This document shows, in pieces, positions 1-8,621 of a stretch of 64,000 nucleotides of DNA. This stretch comes from CAZDQL01 sp964507325 (GTDB taxonomy: Bacteria; Planctomycetota; UBA1135; GCA-002686595): NCBI GenBank assembly GCA_964507325.1, contig CAZDQL010000009.1, positions 1 to 64,000 of the forward strand. Reading direction: 5' to 3'. Position 1 is the stretch's first letter; each line of letters begins with the position of its first letter. Both the position numbers and the translations under genes were made by a program. The notes below the pieces were generated by a model. The model did not search any database. It saw only the letters and a list, made by a program, of their open reading frames with translations, and was not told the DNA's origin.

Positions 1-73
1 CCGCACGCCGGGATCTGTGCGGGGGGCCCGAGGTGACTCGGGTCCCTACCGCGACAGCCGGGTCGCTCCCCGC

Positions 74-2728
74 CTACTCGACGACCGTGACGATGTCGCG
101 GTTCGTCAGGTGCGCCACTCCCGGCAGCAGCTGCGGGCCGGTCACCGCCTGGAAGTGGAGCTGGGCGCCGTCGAGCAGCGCGTCGTTCGGGATGTCGTAG
201 GAGAGCACCACGCTGCCCTCGGGCGGGACGACGCCCTGGGCGACGCGCATCGTGCTCGATGGGTCGAGGCACAGGGTGCCGAGGCCGCTGACCTGCGCGT
301 AGTGCTCCTCCCAGGAGGCCAGCAGCAGGTAGTGATCCCCCGGGGCGGCCTCGAGGCGCACCTCGATCGGCTGCCCCAGATGCCCGTCCCCCGACGCCAT
401 CAGCTCGATCGGATCGACTCCGAGGTACTCGAGGTAGCGCACGAGGATCTCCTCGCGCGTCTCCGGCCAGGCGGCGTCCACCAGGCCACCGAGGGAGTAG
501 GTGCTGGCGATCGTGCGGTACTCCCCCCCGGCGCTGACCACCCCCCGGCCACGGTTCCCCGAGTGGGAGGTCGAGAGGAGCCGACCGTTGGGCGCCGCCG
601 CGATCTGGTCGAGCAGGAGGTTCTCCGTCACGTAGCTCAGCGAGAGGCCCTCCAGGATGGAACCCGTCTCGCCTTGGACGCTCGAGAGCGAAGAGCCGCG
701 CGAGACCTCTTGGACTCCGAACCAGGGAGTCAGCACCACCCGCTGCGGGTCGTAGCACCAGGTGTCTCCACCCTCGAGGTAGATGCTCTTGCCGTTCGCC
801 AAGGCCTGGGTCACGTCGAGCGCCTGCGAGGGAGAGAGGACGTGGTTGTCCGCGAAGACTCCTAGACAGACGAGCCAGACGTCGTGGGTGCTCCAGTCGC
901 TCGGCCACTCGTCGTAGAAGGTGTAGGGGATCCCCAGGTCGCCCAGCGCCGCGACCAGGAAGGGGGCCGTGACCGGCCGCCGGCTCATGTTGACGACCGC
1001 GACGTCGGTCGTCGCGAAGACGGGGCAGTGGATCTGGCCGAAGAGGGGCAGCTGCGTCTCGTTGGCGTTGGCGGCCAGGTCGCTGGCGACGATGCGGTAG
1101 GTGATCAGATCCCCGCTGGCCGGATTGCCGGCGGGGGAGCCGTCGTACCAGTAGCACTGCCTTCCACGCTGCAAGAGCAGGTCCGGCTGCTGCTGGCCGT
1201 TGACCGCGTACTCGAGCCGGACCTCGGGCGTGGTCATGTCGTCCTTGGCCAGCACGCGCACGCTGGGAGGCCAGTGGGCGAGGGAGCCACTGCGCGCGGG
1301 CAGGAGACGGGAGAGCTCGGGAGCCACGTCGTCTTCGCGTACGGTGAAGCTCAAGAGACCGAGGGGGGCGACCGGCGGGTAGATCGCCGTCCTCCCACCG
1401 TCGTCCTGGGCTTCGACGTAGTAGGAGATGGTGGTGCCCCGCGGTCGCGGCGGGAGGGTGGCGCGGTAGCGGTCGGGCACCCCCGTGGGGGTCATGGCGA
1501 GCTGCTGGAAGGGTGGTTTCCCCGTCTCGCTCCAGTGGACGACCGGATTGCCGGCCAGCAGGGTGAAGCCGTTGGGGGGGATCGCCTCCACCTCGAGCGT
1601 GTAGCCGGAGGTGGTGTCCTCGGTGTCACCGGGCGGATAGGGGTAGAGGCGCAGGGGATCGCGGCGCACGAAGTTCCTCGTGCGGCAGTGCACCGCGTCG
1701 AAGTGGGCGCAGCCCTGACTGTCCACCAGCACGATCTCCCAGCCGGGGAAGGCCTCCCGGAATACGCTCTCCGCGACCAGATCGTCGGGATGCCCGTCGG
1801 CCGGGACGAAGACCTTCTTGTTGGAGACCAGCGAGTTCATGTAGGGCCGGAAGTAGCTGCCCGACTTGTAGAACATCGGTAGGCGCAGGATCTTGTACGG
1901 GCGGCCCCAGGGGCTCTCGAGCGTCGCGTAGAAGTCCACCGTGTCGTTGGCCTGCCGACGCTTGAACGGAGCGCTGGCCGGGAAGTCGACGACGATCAGC
2001 GTGTCCGGGGTGCAGGGCTTGCCCCAGGTGTCGTGGTGCCAGATCGTCTTGGGAGCGACGGTGCGGTAGGGGTTGATGCCGTAGAAGCTCTCCATCGCCC
2101 TGTCGACGTCCGCCCTGGTGCTGTTGGCGTTCTGCTCGTAGACGTGGGTCGACGAGAAGGCCACGTCGTAGCCGATCGGCAGGTAGTTGCCTCCGACGTG
2201 GTTGAGACCGGAGTCGTAGTAGGCGATCCCGAAGTGGTTGGCGAAGTTCAGGGGGAAGAGATCGTCCCAGTACCCGTAGGAAGGCTTGTAGTCGACGATC
2301 CCGAGCTCGTTGTTGGCGTCCCAGACGAACCAGGGCCCGTAGTCGCGGGTGTAGATGCTGTTGGTGGGAATCGGAAGGAACCTGATGTTGGTCAGGGGAA
2401 TGGAGTGGTTGTTGAGCCAGTTGATCCAGTCCAAGTGCTGGGCGCGGTCGTTGACCGGGATGTACGCCAGCGAGTCCCTCTGGATCTCGCGAATCAGGTC
2501 GGCGTTCTTCCAGCGGATGAGCACCCCCTCCGCCTCCTCCCACTCCGCCACGCAGTGCACCGGGCCGGGTGGCGGCGCCGTCGGGTTGCCGAGGGGACCG
2601 GCGGGGGGATCGACGACCGGCGGTCGCTTTTCGCCGGGGCCCGTCTGTGCGATCCCCGGTCCGGCGAGGAGCAGCGGAAAGGGGAGGAGGAGAGCCAGGA
2701 GGAGCGAAGAGCGATCGCTGGAGTGCAT
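74..2728 (-). CDS. Secreted peptidyl-arginine/agmatine deiminase-family protein with C-terminal extension
   Basis: Exported guanidino-group hydrolase of the PAD_porph/agmatine deiminase family, 884 aa. A signal peptide (about residues 8-28, ending AGPGIAQ) is followed by the catalytic domain (about 55-360). That domain shows the substrate-site TRDYGPW (127-133), GGN (179-181), an HxD pair (H231, D233) and the candidate nucleophile Cys348 in AVHCRT. Residues 360-780 contain Ig-like and other domains that I cannot name. The last ~100 residues (LCLDPS, then LHFQAV) resemble the C-terminal domain of other exported proteins in this window. Cytosolic agmatine deiminases are about 350-370 aa, so an exported form more than twice as long points to extracellular arginine or peptidyl-arginine. 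An SD-like GGAGA lies before the ATG. The family is clear; the substrate is not. Confidence 0.85.
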   Translation of the reverse strand: MHSSDRSSLLLALLLPFPLLLAGPGIAQTGPGEKRPPVVDPPAGPLGNPTAPPPGPVHCVAEWEEAEGVLIRWKNADLIREIQRDSLAYIPVNDRAQHLDWINWLNNHSIPLTNIRFLPIPTNSIYTRDYGPWFVWDANNELGIVDYKPSYGYWDDLFPLNFANHFGIAYYDSGLNHVGGNYLPIGYDVAFSSTHVYEQNANSTRADVDRAMESFYGINPYRTVAPKTIWHHDTWGKPCTPDTLIVVDFPASAPFKRRQANDTVDFYATLESPWGRPYKILRLPMFYKSGSYFRPYMNSLVSNKKVFVPADGHPDDLVAESVFREAFPGWEIVLVDSQGCAHFDAVHCRTRNFVRRDPLRLYPYPPGDTEDTTSGYTLEVEAIPPNGFTLLAGNPVVHWSETGKPPFQQLAMTPTGVPDRYRATLPPRPRGTTISYYVEAQDDGGRTAIYPPVAPLGLLSFTVREDDVAPELSRLLPARSGSLAHWPPSVRVLAKDDMTTPEVRLEYAVNGQQQPDLLLQRGRQCYWYDGSPAGNPASGDLITYRIVASDLAANANETQLPLFGQIHCPVFATTDVAVVNMSRRPVTAPFLVAALGDLGIPYTFYDEWPSDWSTHDVWLVCLGVFADNHVLSPSQALDVTQALANGKSIYLEGGDTWCYDPQRVVLTPWFGVQEVSRGSSLSSVQGETGSILEGLSLSYVTENLLLDQIAAAPNGRLLSTSHSGNRGRGVVSAGGEYRTIASTYSLGGLVDAAWPETREEILVRYLEYLGVDPIELMASGDGHLGQPIEVRLEAAPGDHYLLLASWEEHYAQVSGLGTLCLDPSSTMRVAQGVVPPEGSVVLSYDIPNDALLDGAQLHFQAVTGPQLLPGVAHLTNRDIVTVVE

Positions 2729-2879
2729 GGTGCGTCTCCGGAGAGTCCGGGGTGGCTCGATCTGGACCTCGACGAGGTCTCCAGGGTCGATATCTCCAGG
2801 CTACCACGGGCAGCTCTCCTGCCCAGCGGGCTGAAGTGCGCACCGAACGGAGACGGGGGTGAGGGACCTCTTGTCTGCC

Positions 2880-3033
2880 TTGTATCCGCTGTCGCCGTCG
2901 ACGTGCTCGACGTCGACCACGACACGGGATCGGTGATGGGAGAGATCACCCTCCGCCCGCCACGGCAGTGGGGGCAGACCAGCACGTTCACAGCGAGTCT
3001 CCTGCGCGAGGGTGCCGCACGAGTTTGACGAAA
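2880..3033 (-). pseudogene. Possible IS91-type transposase C-terminal remnant
   Basis: In the otherwise empty 330-base gap between the deiminase and ABC genes, the minus strand reads LAVNVLVCPHCRGGRRVIS followed by PITDP. This resembles the C-terminal zinc-ribbon tail of IS91-type transposases (DVL.CP.C.GR..VI..I.dP). The reading then continues plausibly only after a frame change (VVVDVEHVDGDSGYK). No rest of the element and no terminal repeats were seen. This is pattern recognition only; chance similarity is possible. Confidence 0.35.
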
Positions 3034-3059
3034 TAGTCGCGCACCGCACACCGCATAAT
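3025..3059 (+). promoter_or_regulatory. Possible promoter of the ABC quartet
   Basis: TTGACG (3025-3030) and CATAAT (3054-3059) resemble -35 and -10 boxes, but the 23-base spacing is longer than usual. A transcript starting just after CATAAT would favour the ATG at 3085 over the one at 3058 for the first ABC gene. Confidence 0.25.
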
Positions 3060-3084
3060 GGCGCGCGCGGCGTCAGCCCCCAGC

Positions 3085-4026
3085 ATGATCCTCCAACTCG
3101 ACAGGGTCACCAAGTCCTATGGCAGCTTCCAGGCCATCGCCGGTCTCTCGGTGGAGGTGCAGCCTGGCGCCATCGGACTGCTTGGACCGAACGGCGCGGG
3201 CAAGACCACTCTGATCAAGGCGCTCTTGGGCTTGGTGGAGGTGACCGGTGGCGAGGCCAGGGTGCTCGGATTCGACGTGCGCACGCAGTCGCGCCAGATT
3301 CGAGAGCAGGTGGGCTACATGCCGGAGGACGACTGCGCCATCGCCGGCCTGCGGGGCGTCAAGTCGGTCGCCCTCGCCGGGGAGCTGGCCGGTCTGCCCA
3401 GGCGAACCGCTCTGCGCCGAGCCCACGAGATGCTCGACTCCGTGCTCCTCGGCGAGGCGCGCTACCGCGAGGTGCAGACCTACTCGGTGGGTATGCGCCA
3501 GAAGATCAAGCTGGCCCAGGCGCTGATCCACGCGCCCAAGCTGATCTTCCTCGACGAGCCGACCAGCGGGCTCGACCCCGCCGGCAGGGAGAAGATGCTG
3601 CAGCTCGTGCGCAGCCTGGCGCAGAGCAAGGGCGTCAGCGTGGTGATCTCGACCCACATCCTCAGCGACGTCGAGGCGTGCTGCGACTCGGCCCTGATCC
3701 TCGGGCGCGGCAGGCTGCTGGTCTACGACACCCTGCCGAAGCTGCAGCAGAGCATCGACTCCAGCTGTGGGGTGCGCGTTGCGGGGGAGATCGGACCGCT
3801 CGCGGCCCGACTCACGGCACAGGGGCTCGAGGTGCAGGACGCCGGCCAGGACGAGGCGCGGGTGAGGGGGGAGGGGGATCTCGGGGTCGCGATCTTCCAG
3901 GCCGCGGAGGAGTGCGGGACGGTGGTGCGGGAGATCATCCCCAGTCGCAACTCCCTCGAGGAGATCTACCTCGAGGCGGTCCGGGCGACCGACGGCGCAC
4001 CGGAGCCGGAAGAGGGTCGGAGCTGA
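3085..4026 (+). CDS. ABC transporter ATP-binding protein (first of quartet)
   Basis: ATPase subunit, 313 aa, that would power the membrane subunit encoded directly after it. Walker A GPNGAGKT is at residues 34-41, the signature YSVGMRQ precedes the Walker B/D-loop region FLDEPTSGLDP, and the H-loop is STHIL. A C-terminal accessory region of about 90 residues is typical of ABC-2 type exporters with separate permeases (CcmA/NosF-like). An upstream in-frame ATG at 3058 would add nine low-complexity residues. I prefer 3085 because homologous proteins start at the MILQLDRVTKSYG-type strand. The next start codon lies one base after its stop. Substrate unknown. Confidence 0.88.
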   Translation: MILQLDRVTKSYGSFQAIAGLSVEVQPGAIGLLGPNGAGKTTLIKALLGLVEVTGGEARVLGFDVRTQSRQIREQVGYMPEDDCAIAGLRGVKSVALAGELAGLPRRTALRRAHEMLDSVLLGEARYREVQTYSVGMRQKIKLAQALIHAPKLIFLDEPTSGLDPAGREKMLQLVRSLAQSKGVSVVISTHILSDVEACCDSALILGRGRLLVYDTLPKLQQSIDSSCGVRVAGEIGPLAARLTAQGLEVQDAGQDEARVRGEGDLGVAIFQAAEECGTVVREIIPSRNSLEEIYLEAVRATDGAPEPEEGRS

Positions 4027-4027
4027 G

Positions 4028-5125
4028 ATGCCGATCGCGGAACTAGGCTACCGACACTGGGAAGGCAGGCGCACCGGGCCCTTGCGCAGGTGCCTCGCCA
4101 TCGCTCGCTCGGAGGTCACGATCGCCTTCCAGAGCAGCCGGCTGCTGCGGCGGTTCCTCCTCGTCGCCTGGATGCCGATCCTCTACTTCTGCCCTTTCTT
4201 CCTGGCGATCGGATACGTCGCAGATCCGAACAATGAGCTCGAGTCGGGCGCCATGCTCACCGAGCTCGCCCGGGAGTTCGTCTCCACCGAGGTGATCGGC
4301 AAGCTACGGGAGGATCCGCAGCATCTCCTACCCGCCATCTGGTCGATCGCCTTCTACCTGTTCTTCGCCTGGACGCAGTCGTTCCTGTCGATGATCGTGG
4401 TCGCGATTGTCGGACCGCCGCTGATCGCACGAGACCATCAGACCAAGGCCTTCCTGGTCTACTTCAGCAAGCCGATCCAGGCCTGGCAGTACCTGTTCGG
4501 CAAGTTGTCCTCGCTGGTCTTCTTCGTGTTCAGCATGACGCTCGTTCCGGCGCTCTTCCTGTACACGATCAGCATCGCCCTGTCGCCGGATGTGTCCACT
4601 CTGACGGCTACCCTTCCGATCCTCCTCGAGGTGGTGCTGGCCTCACTGATGACCGCGATTCCGATCGGGATGGTCGTGCTGCTGATCTCCTCGCTCACCC
4701 GGGACCGACGCATCGCGACCTTCGCGTGGCTACTCCTGTGGATCTTCGGCGAGATCGCCTTCCGCGTTCTGACCGCATCCAGCGCCCTCTCGGGGAACTA
4801 CCAGCCGCCCGCCTGGGCATCGCTGCTCTCCCTGCGCGAGCTCACCATGCGCGCGGTCTCGGGCATCTTCGGGGTGCGGGGCAACATCGAGACTCTGCTC
4901 AACGAGCTCGGCTCGTCCAGCGAAGGGCTGAGCCGCAACCTGCTCCGCCTGGCAGATGACATGGGCGATGCAGCGGTGATGGAGCGCCCCCACAGCGTGC
5001 TGCAGTTCACGGACCTCGCCGGCCTTGGGCTCTCGCCCGGGCTTTCCGCCCTGGCTCTGATCGCGCTCAGCATCGCTTGCGGCCTCATCATCTTGCGACG
5101 GGCGCGGAGGGCGGTGCGCATCTGA
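4028..5125 (+). CDS. ABC-2 type permease (first of quartet)
   Basis: Multi-spanning inner-membrane subunit, 365 aa, partner of the preceding ATPase. A short soluble N-terminus (residues 1-40) is followed by about six hydrophobic segments: 45-63, a long periplasmic loop with the AREFVSTEVIG region, then helices near 105-130, 155-180, 190-230 and 235-255, and one at the C-terminus ending in arginines. The layout matches NosY/GldF-type ABC-2 permeases. The stop overlaps the next gene's start in a TGATG, so the genes are probably translationally coupled. The substrate cannot be read from the sequence. Confidence 0.8.
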   Translation: MPIAELGYRHWEGRRTGPLRRCLAIARSEVTIAFQSSRLLRRFLLVAWMPILYFCPFFLAIGYVADPNNELESGAMLTELAREFVSTEVIGKLREDPQHLLPAIWSIAFYLFFAWTQSFLSMIVVAIVGPPLIARDHQTKAFLVYFSKPIQAWQYLFGKLSSLVFFVFSMTLVPALFLYTISIALSPDVSTLTATLPILLEVVLASLMTAIPIGMVVLLISSLTRDRRIATFAWLLLWIFGEIAFRVLTASSALSGNYQPPAWASLLSLRELTMRAVSGIFGVRGNIETLLNELGSSSEGLSRNLLRLADDMGDAAVMERPHSVLQFTDLAGLGLSPGLSALALIALSIACGLIILRRARRAVRI

Positions 5126-6051
5126 TGGAGAAGCTCCTCGAGACCCGCTCCCTGACCAAGCTCTACGGGGATGTGATCGGCGTCAACGACATCACCCTCG
5201 ACCTCGAGCCGGGCGTGATCGGGCTGCTGGGCCCGAATGGCGCGGGCAAGTCGACCTTCCTCAAGCTGATCACCGGGCAACTGCGCCCTACCGAGGGTCA
5301 TCTCGAGGTGCTGGGCCTGCGGCCGTGGGCCAACATGCGGCTCTTCGAGCGCCTCGGCCTCTGTCCCGAGCAGGACTCCTTCTACGACCAGCTTTCGGCC
5401 CTCGAGTTCGTGACCACCCTGGCCAAGATCTCCGGACTCGGATCCACGGCGCGCTCACGGGCCGAGGGAGCACTCGAACGGGTCGGCGCCACCGAGTTCA
5501 TGCGGCGGCCGATCAGCAGCTACTCCAAGGGGATGCGGCAGCGCACGAAAATCGCGCAGTCGATCGTTCACGACCCCGACCTTCTGGTCCTGGACGAGCC
5601 GCTGGCGGGGACCGATCCGGTCTGTCGGCGGGAGATCATGGACCTGGTGAGCGACCTCGGCGCCGAGGGCAAGAGCATCCTGGTCGCCTCACACGTCCTG
5701 CACGAGGTGCAGGCGATGACCGATGAGTTCGTGCTGATCTACGGGGGGCGGATGCTCGCCTCCGGCGACGTGGGGGAGATCCGCTCGCTCATGAACCAGT
5801 TCCCACACCGCATCACCATCCGCTGCGACGACGCCCGCAAGCTGGCGCATGCGCTGGTGCTGGAGTTCGCGATCCAGGGTGTCGAGATCGACGCCGAGCG
5901 TGGGGAGCTGAACGTGCTGACCCACGACCCGGGTCGCTTCTACGCCGGCTTGCCGCGCGTCGCCCTGCAGGCGGGCGTAGCAGTCCGCGAGCTGACCTCC
6001 GAGGACGACAAACTGGCAGCCGTCTTCAACTACCTGGTGTCGGTGCAGTGA
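5125..6051 (+). CDS. ABC transporter ATP-binding protein (second of quartet)
   Basis: Second ATPase of the quartet, 308 aa from the ATG that overlaps the previous stop (TGATG). Walker A GPNGAGKS is at residues 36-43, followed by signature YSKGMRQRTKIAQ, Walker B LVLDEPLAGTDP and H-loop ASHVLHE. It is clearly related to the first ATPase, which suggests duplication of an ATPase-permease pair. A longer reading from 5077 would overlap the permease gene and adds residues unlike the family, so it is not used. Confidence 0.88.
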   Translation: MEKLLETRSLTKLYGDVIGVNDITLDLEPGVIGLLGPNGAGKSTFLKLITGQLRPTEGHLEVLGLRPWANMRLFERLGLCPEQDSFYDQLSALEFVTTLAKISGLGSTARSRAEGALERVGATEFMRRPISSYSKGMRQRTKIAQSIVHDPDLLVLDEPLAGTDPVCRREIMDLVSDLGAEGKSILVASHVLHEVQAMTDEFVLIYGGRMLASGDVGEIRSLMNQFPHRITIRCDDARKLAHALVLEFAIQGVEIDAERGELNVLTHDPGRFYAGLPRVALQAGVAVRELTSEDDKLAAVFNYLVSVQ

Positions 6052-7136
6052 TGTTCGAGATCTACCGCATGCAGCTGCGCCAGATCCTCGGTGGGAGGAT
6101 GAAGTGGCTGGTGGTGGGTATCCTCGTACTGCCGGTGCTCCTGACCTTGGCGCTGGTCAGTGCCAGTGGCCACGAGGCGATCGAGCGTGAGATCCAGCGC
6201 GCGGTCGAACGGGATCGGTACTACCAGGAGATCGTGACCAAGGCGCTGTCCACCACGGCTCGACCTATGGCCTGGGAGGGGAAGGACGTCGACCTCCTCG
6301 GCGGCTACTGGACCCTGACGGAGGAGGGCCTCCGCCGCTGGGGAGACCTCGTCGACTACGAGGGGACGGTCGTCGTCAACGAGGGCTACCTCATCTTCGT
6401 GAATGGACGCCTGTGGATCGACGAGAGCAAGGAGGCCCCGGGGGATCGGATCAGCATCCAGAGCTTCTCCGGCCAGTTGGACGAGCCGCTGCGATCTGCC
6501 GAAGTCCCCATCACGATGCGGGCCCTCCGCACCTTCTATCTGTTCCTGCTCTACCCTCAGGCGATCTGTCTCTTGATCTCGCTCTTCTACGGCACGTCCG
6601 TGCTGGGGCACGAGCTCAGTGGCAAGACCTTGACCTACCTTTTCACGCGGGCACTGCCGCGCTGGAGGTTCGTCCTGGGGAAGTACCTCGGGATTCTGGC
6701 CGCGCTCACGATTCCCGCCGCTCTCAGTCTGCTGATCTCCTGGGTGCTCATGGGCGCGGAGGGCGGATTCGTAACCCTGGCCGGGTTGCTAGCCGGCACC
6801 CTCGGAGCACTGTTCGCCTACAACGCACTCTTCATCTTGTTCGGCTTCCTGATCCCCCGCAGGGCCATGATCGCGGCCCTGATCTACGGCGTCGTCTTCG
6901 AGCTGATCCTGTCGTTCATTCCCGCCCTGGTGAACCAGTTCACGATCACTTACTACCTGCGCTCGATCGTGGTCGCGGTCCTCGATGTCGAGATCCCCAA
7001 GGAGGCCGTTCGTGTCGTGGGCGGCGCCTCGCCAACCGGCGCCATATTGGCCCTGGCGGGGATGACCATCGGAGCCTTGGTGCTCTCCAGCCTCCTCGCC
7101 ACCCATCGGGAGTACGTGATTCGGGATCAGGCTTGA
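6051..7136 (+). CDS. ABC-2 type permease (second of quartet)
   Basis: Membrane subunit of about 361 aa, started at the ATG that overlaps the preceding stop (TGATG). One N-terminal transmembrane segment (about residues 18-38) is followed by a ~120-residue soluble loop (predicted external), then five to six helices (about 160-355). The LSGKTLTYLFTRALPRWRFVLGKY region is the cytoplasmic coupling motif common in ABC-2 permeases. Together the four genes encode two ATPases and two permeases and may form one heteromeric exporter. The gene converges with the next one, 12 bases away. Confidence 0.8.
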   Translation: MFEIYRMQLRQILGGRMKWLVVGILVLPVLLTLALVSASGHEAIEREIQRAVERDRYYQEIVTKALSTTARPMAWEGKDVDLLGGYWTLTEEGLRRWGDLVDYEGTVVVNEGYLIFVNGRLWIDESKEAPGDRISIQSFSGQLDEPLRSAEVPITMRALRTFYLFLLYPQAICLLISLFYGTSVLGHELSGKTLTYLFTRALPRWRFVLGKYLGILAALTIPAALSLLISWVLMGAEGGFVTLAGLLAGTLGALFAYNALFILFGFLIPRRAMIAALIYGVVFELILSFIPALVNQFTITYYLRSIVVAVLDVEIPKEAVRVVGGASPTGAILALAGMTIGALVLSSLLATHREYVIRDQA

Positions 7137-7148
7137 CCGGGCCCCGAC

Positions 7149-8411
7149 TCAGACGTCGCGCGCGGATCCCTCCTGCTCCGGCAGCCGGTAGTGGAAGATC
7201 GCCAGCGTCGGAATCGGGGGGTAGCTGAGGTTCAGGCGATAGCCGCGGAACTCCTCGAGGGCGCACCCCATGCGCTCGGCGACCCCGGAGAGGAGCTCCG
7301 ACTGCCCGGGTACGTGGGGGCTGGAGAGGACCGGCGGGCCCGCCCCGAGCGACTCGACGCTCGCGATCCGCGGGAGGAGGAAGCGCTCGTGCTTCGTCAG
7401 CGGCATCTCGATCCGGCCCTGCAGCAGGCTGTAGAGATCCAGAGCGGGCGCGCCGGCGAAAGGCAGGTCGCGGTGCACGAGGAGGTCGAAGTGCGCGCGC
7501 TCGGCGGGCGTGTTCAGGCGCAGGAAGTACTCGCCCCGGTCGTCCCCCTCGCGGGCGTGCATCGAGCCGAAGCCGCGCAGGATCCAGCCGAAGTGGCACG
7601 TCATCGCCGCGGTGTTGCCGACCGGTCCCTCGCGCAGCACGAAGATCGTCCCGTCGGGCGCAGGCACGCTGCGCACGTCCGGCAGCGGCTGGGAGCAGAA
7701 CGCGCGCAAGAGCGGCGGCTCGCCGGCCCGGACGTCCGCGTCGATCGGCTCGACCCGCCGCGGACCGCCGTCCGGATCCTCGGACGCGTGCTGCTCCTGG
7801 GTCAGCGGCCAGGTCGCGGTCGGACGCAGCCGCCTGAAGTCGACCAGCCCGCCCACGATGCCGACGTCCAGACGGCCGGGCGCCTCGCGCGAGGGGACGA
7901 TCAGGTGCGCGCCCGATCGGACGCGGGCCTGCACGCCGAAGATCGAGGTGTTGCCCTGGAACGCGGCCTTGCGGGTGGCCTCGAGCAGGGGCGCGTCGAC
8001 CCGCTCGGGCCGCATCGAGCCCAGCATCCGCTCGAGCGTCGCGCGGTCACCCGCGTGCAGCTCGACCATCGCCTCGAACTCCGCCAGGGCGCCGCGCGCC
8101 GCGTCGATCGTCTCGGCGGCGGCACCTCCCTTGGCGAGACCCTTGAGGAGGATGTCGCAACCCGACGCGCCCGGCAGGTGCTGCACGAGCTGGTACGGGT
8201 CGGGCGTGTTGACGATCTTGCAGAGCTTCCAGGCGAGGTTCTTGTTGAAGCCGAAGCGGCGGGCCACCGACTGGGGAGCGCTGGGATCCGCGCCGACGCT
8301 CGTGAGGAGTTCGGTGAGGGCCCCGCGAACGCGCTGGACGGTGCGCTCGAAGTGGGTGGGGAAGGCGACGGCCGGAAGGCCGAGGGTGGGCGGAGGGGCG
8401 GGGTCGGGCAT
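7149..8411 (-). CDS. Conserved protein of unknown function
   Basis: 420-aa soluble protein that I do not recognise. The N-terminal 120 residues look helical: a four-helix-like stretch and a RFGFNKNLAWKLCKIV segment that could be a helix-turn-helix. The C-terminal 300 residues are mixed alpha/beta, with an aromatic-rich end. There is no signal peptide and no membrane segment. The N-terminal segment would fit a regulator, but that is guesswork. It is transcribed divergently from the HAF-repeat gene. Confidence 0.6.
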   Translation of the reverse strand: MPDPAPPPTLGLPAVAFPTHFERTVQRVRGALTELLTSVGADPSAPQSVARRFGFNKNLAWKLCKIVNTPDPYQLVQHLPGASGCDILLKGLAKGGAAAETIDAARGALAEFEAMVELHAGDRATLERMLGSMRPERVDAPLLEATRKAAFQGNTSIFGVQARVRSGAHLIVPSREAPGRLDVGIVGGLVDFRRLRPTATWPLTQEQHASEDPDGGPRRVEPIDADVRAGEPPLLRAFCSQPLPDVRSVPAPDGTIFVLREGPVGNTAAMTCHFGWILRGFGSMHAREGDDRGEYFLRLNTPAERAHFDLLVHRDLPFAGAPALDLYSLLQGRIEMPLTKHERFLLPRIASVESLGAGPPVLSSPHVPGQSELLSGVAERMGCALEEFRGYRLNLSYPPIPTLAIFHYRLPEQEGSARDV

Positions 8412-8462
8412 GGGGCGATAGGGGCACCCTAGCAGGCCTCCAGGGCCGATCCCAGCCCTCAG

Positions 8463-8484
8463 GGGAAATTCTCAGAAATTTCCC
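8463..8484. promoter_or_regulatory. Hyphenated palindrome GGGAAATT-n6-AATTTCCC
   Basis: A perfect 8-base inverted repeat (8463-8470 and 8477-8484) with a six-base centre lies in the short divergent promoter region between the unknown 420-aa gene and the HAF-repeat gene. It is AT-richer than its surroundings, as expected of a dimeric repressor or activator site. The regulator is unknown. Confidence 0.4.
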
Positions 8485-8493
8485 TGGGGAAGC

Positions 8494-8521
8494 TTGCAGG
8501 GAAGAATTTGGGCGCTATCCT
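8494..8521 (+). promoter_or_regulatory. Possible sigma-70-like promoter of HAF-repeat gene
   Basis: TTGCAG (8494-8499) and TATCCT (8516-8521), separated by 16 bases, lie just downstream of the palindrome. They would give a leader of roughly 95 bases before the ATG at 8622. Confidence 0.3.
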
Positions 8522-8621
8522 CCCGCCCATCGACCGAGCAGGCGGCCCTTCGACACGGCGCTGCGCCCCGACCGCCGCCCTCCCCAAACCCTCCTCCCCG
8601 AGGAGCCACCCAGGAACCACC

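Noticed and set aside
1..73. Possible gene at the left edge
   Set aside because: Only 73 bases beyond the deiminase stop; no start, stop or motif supports a gene.
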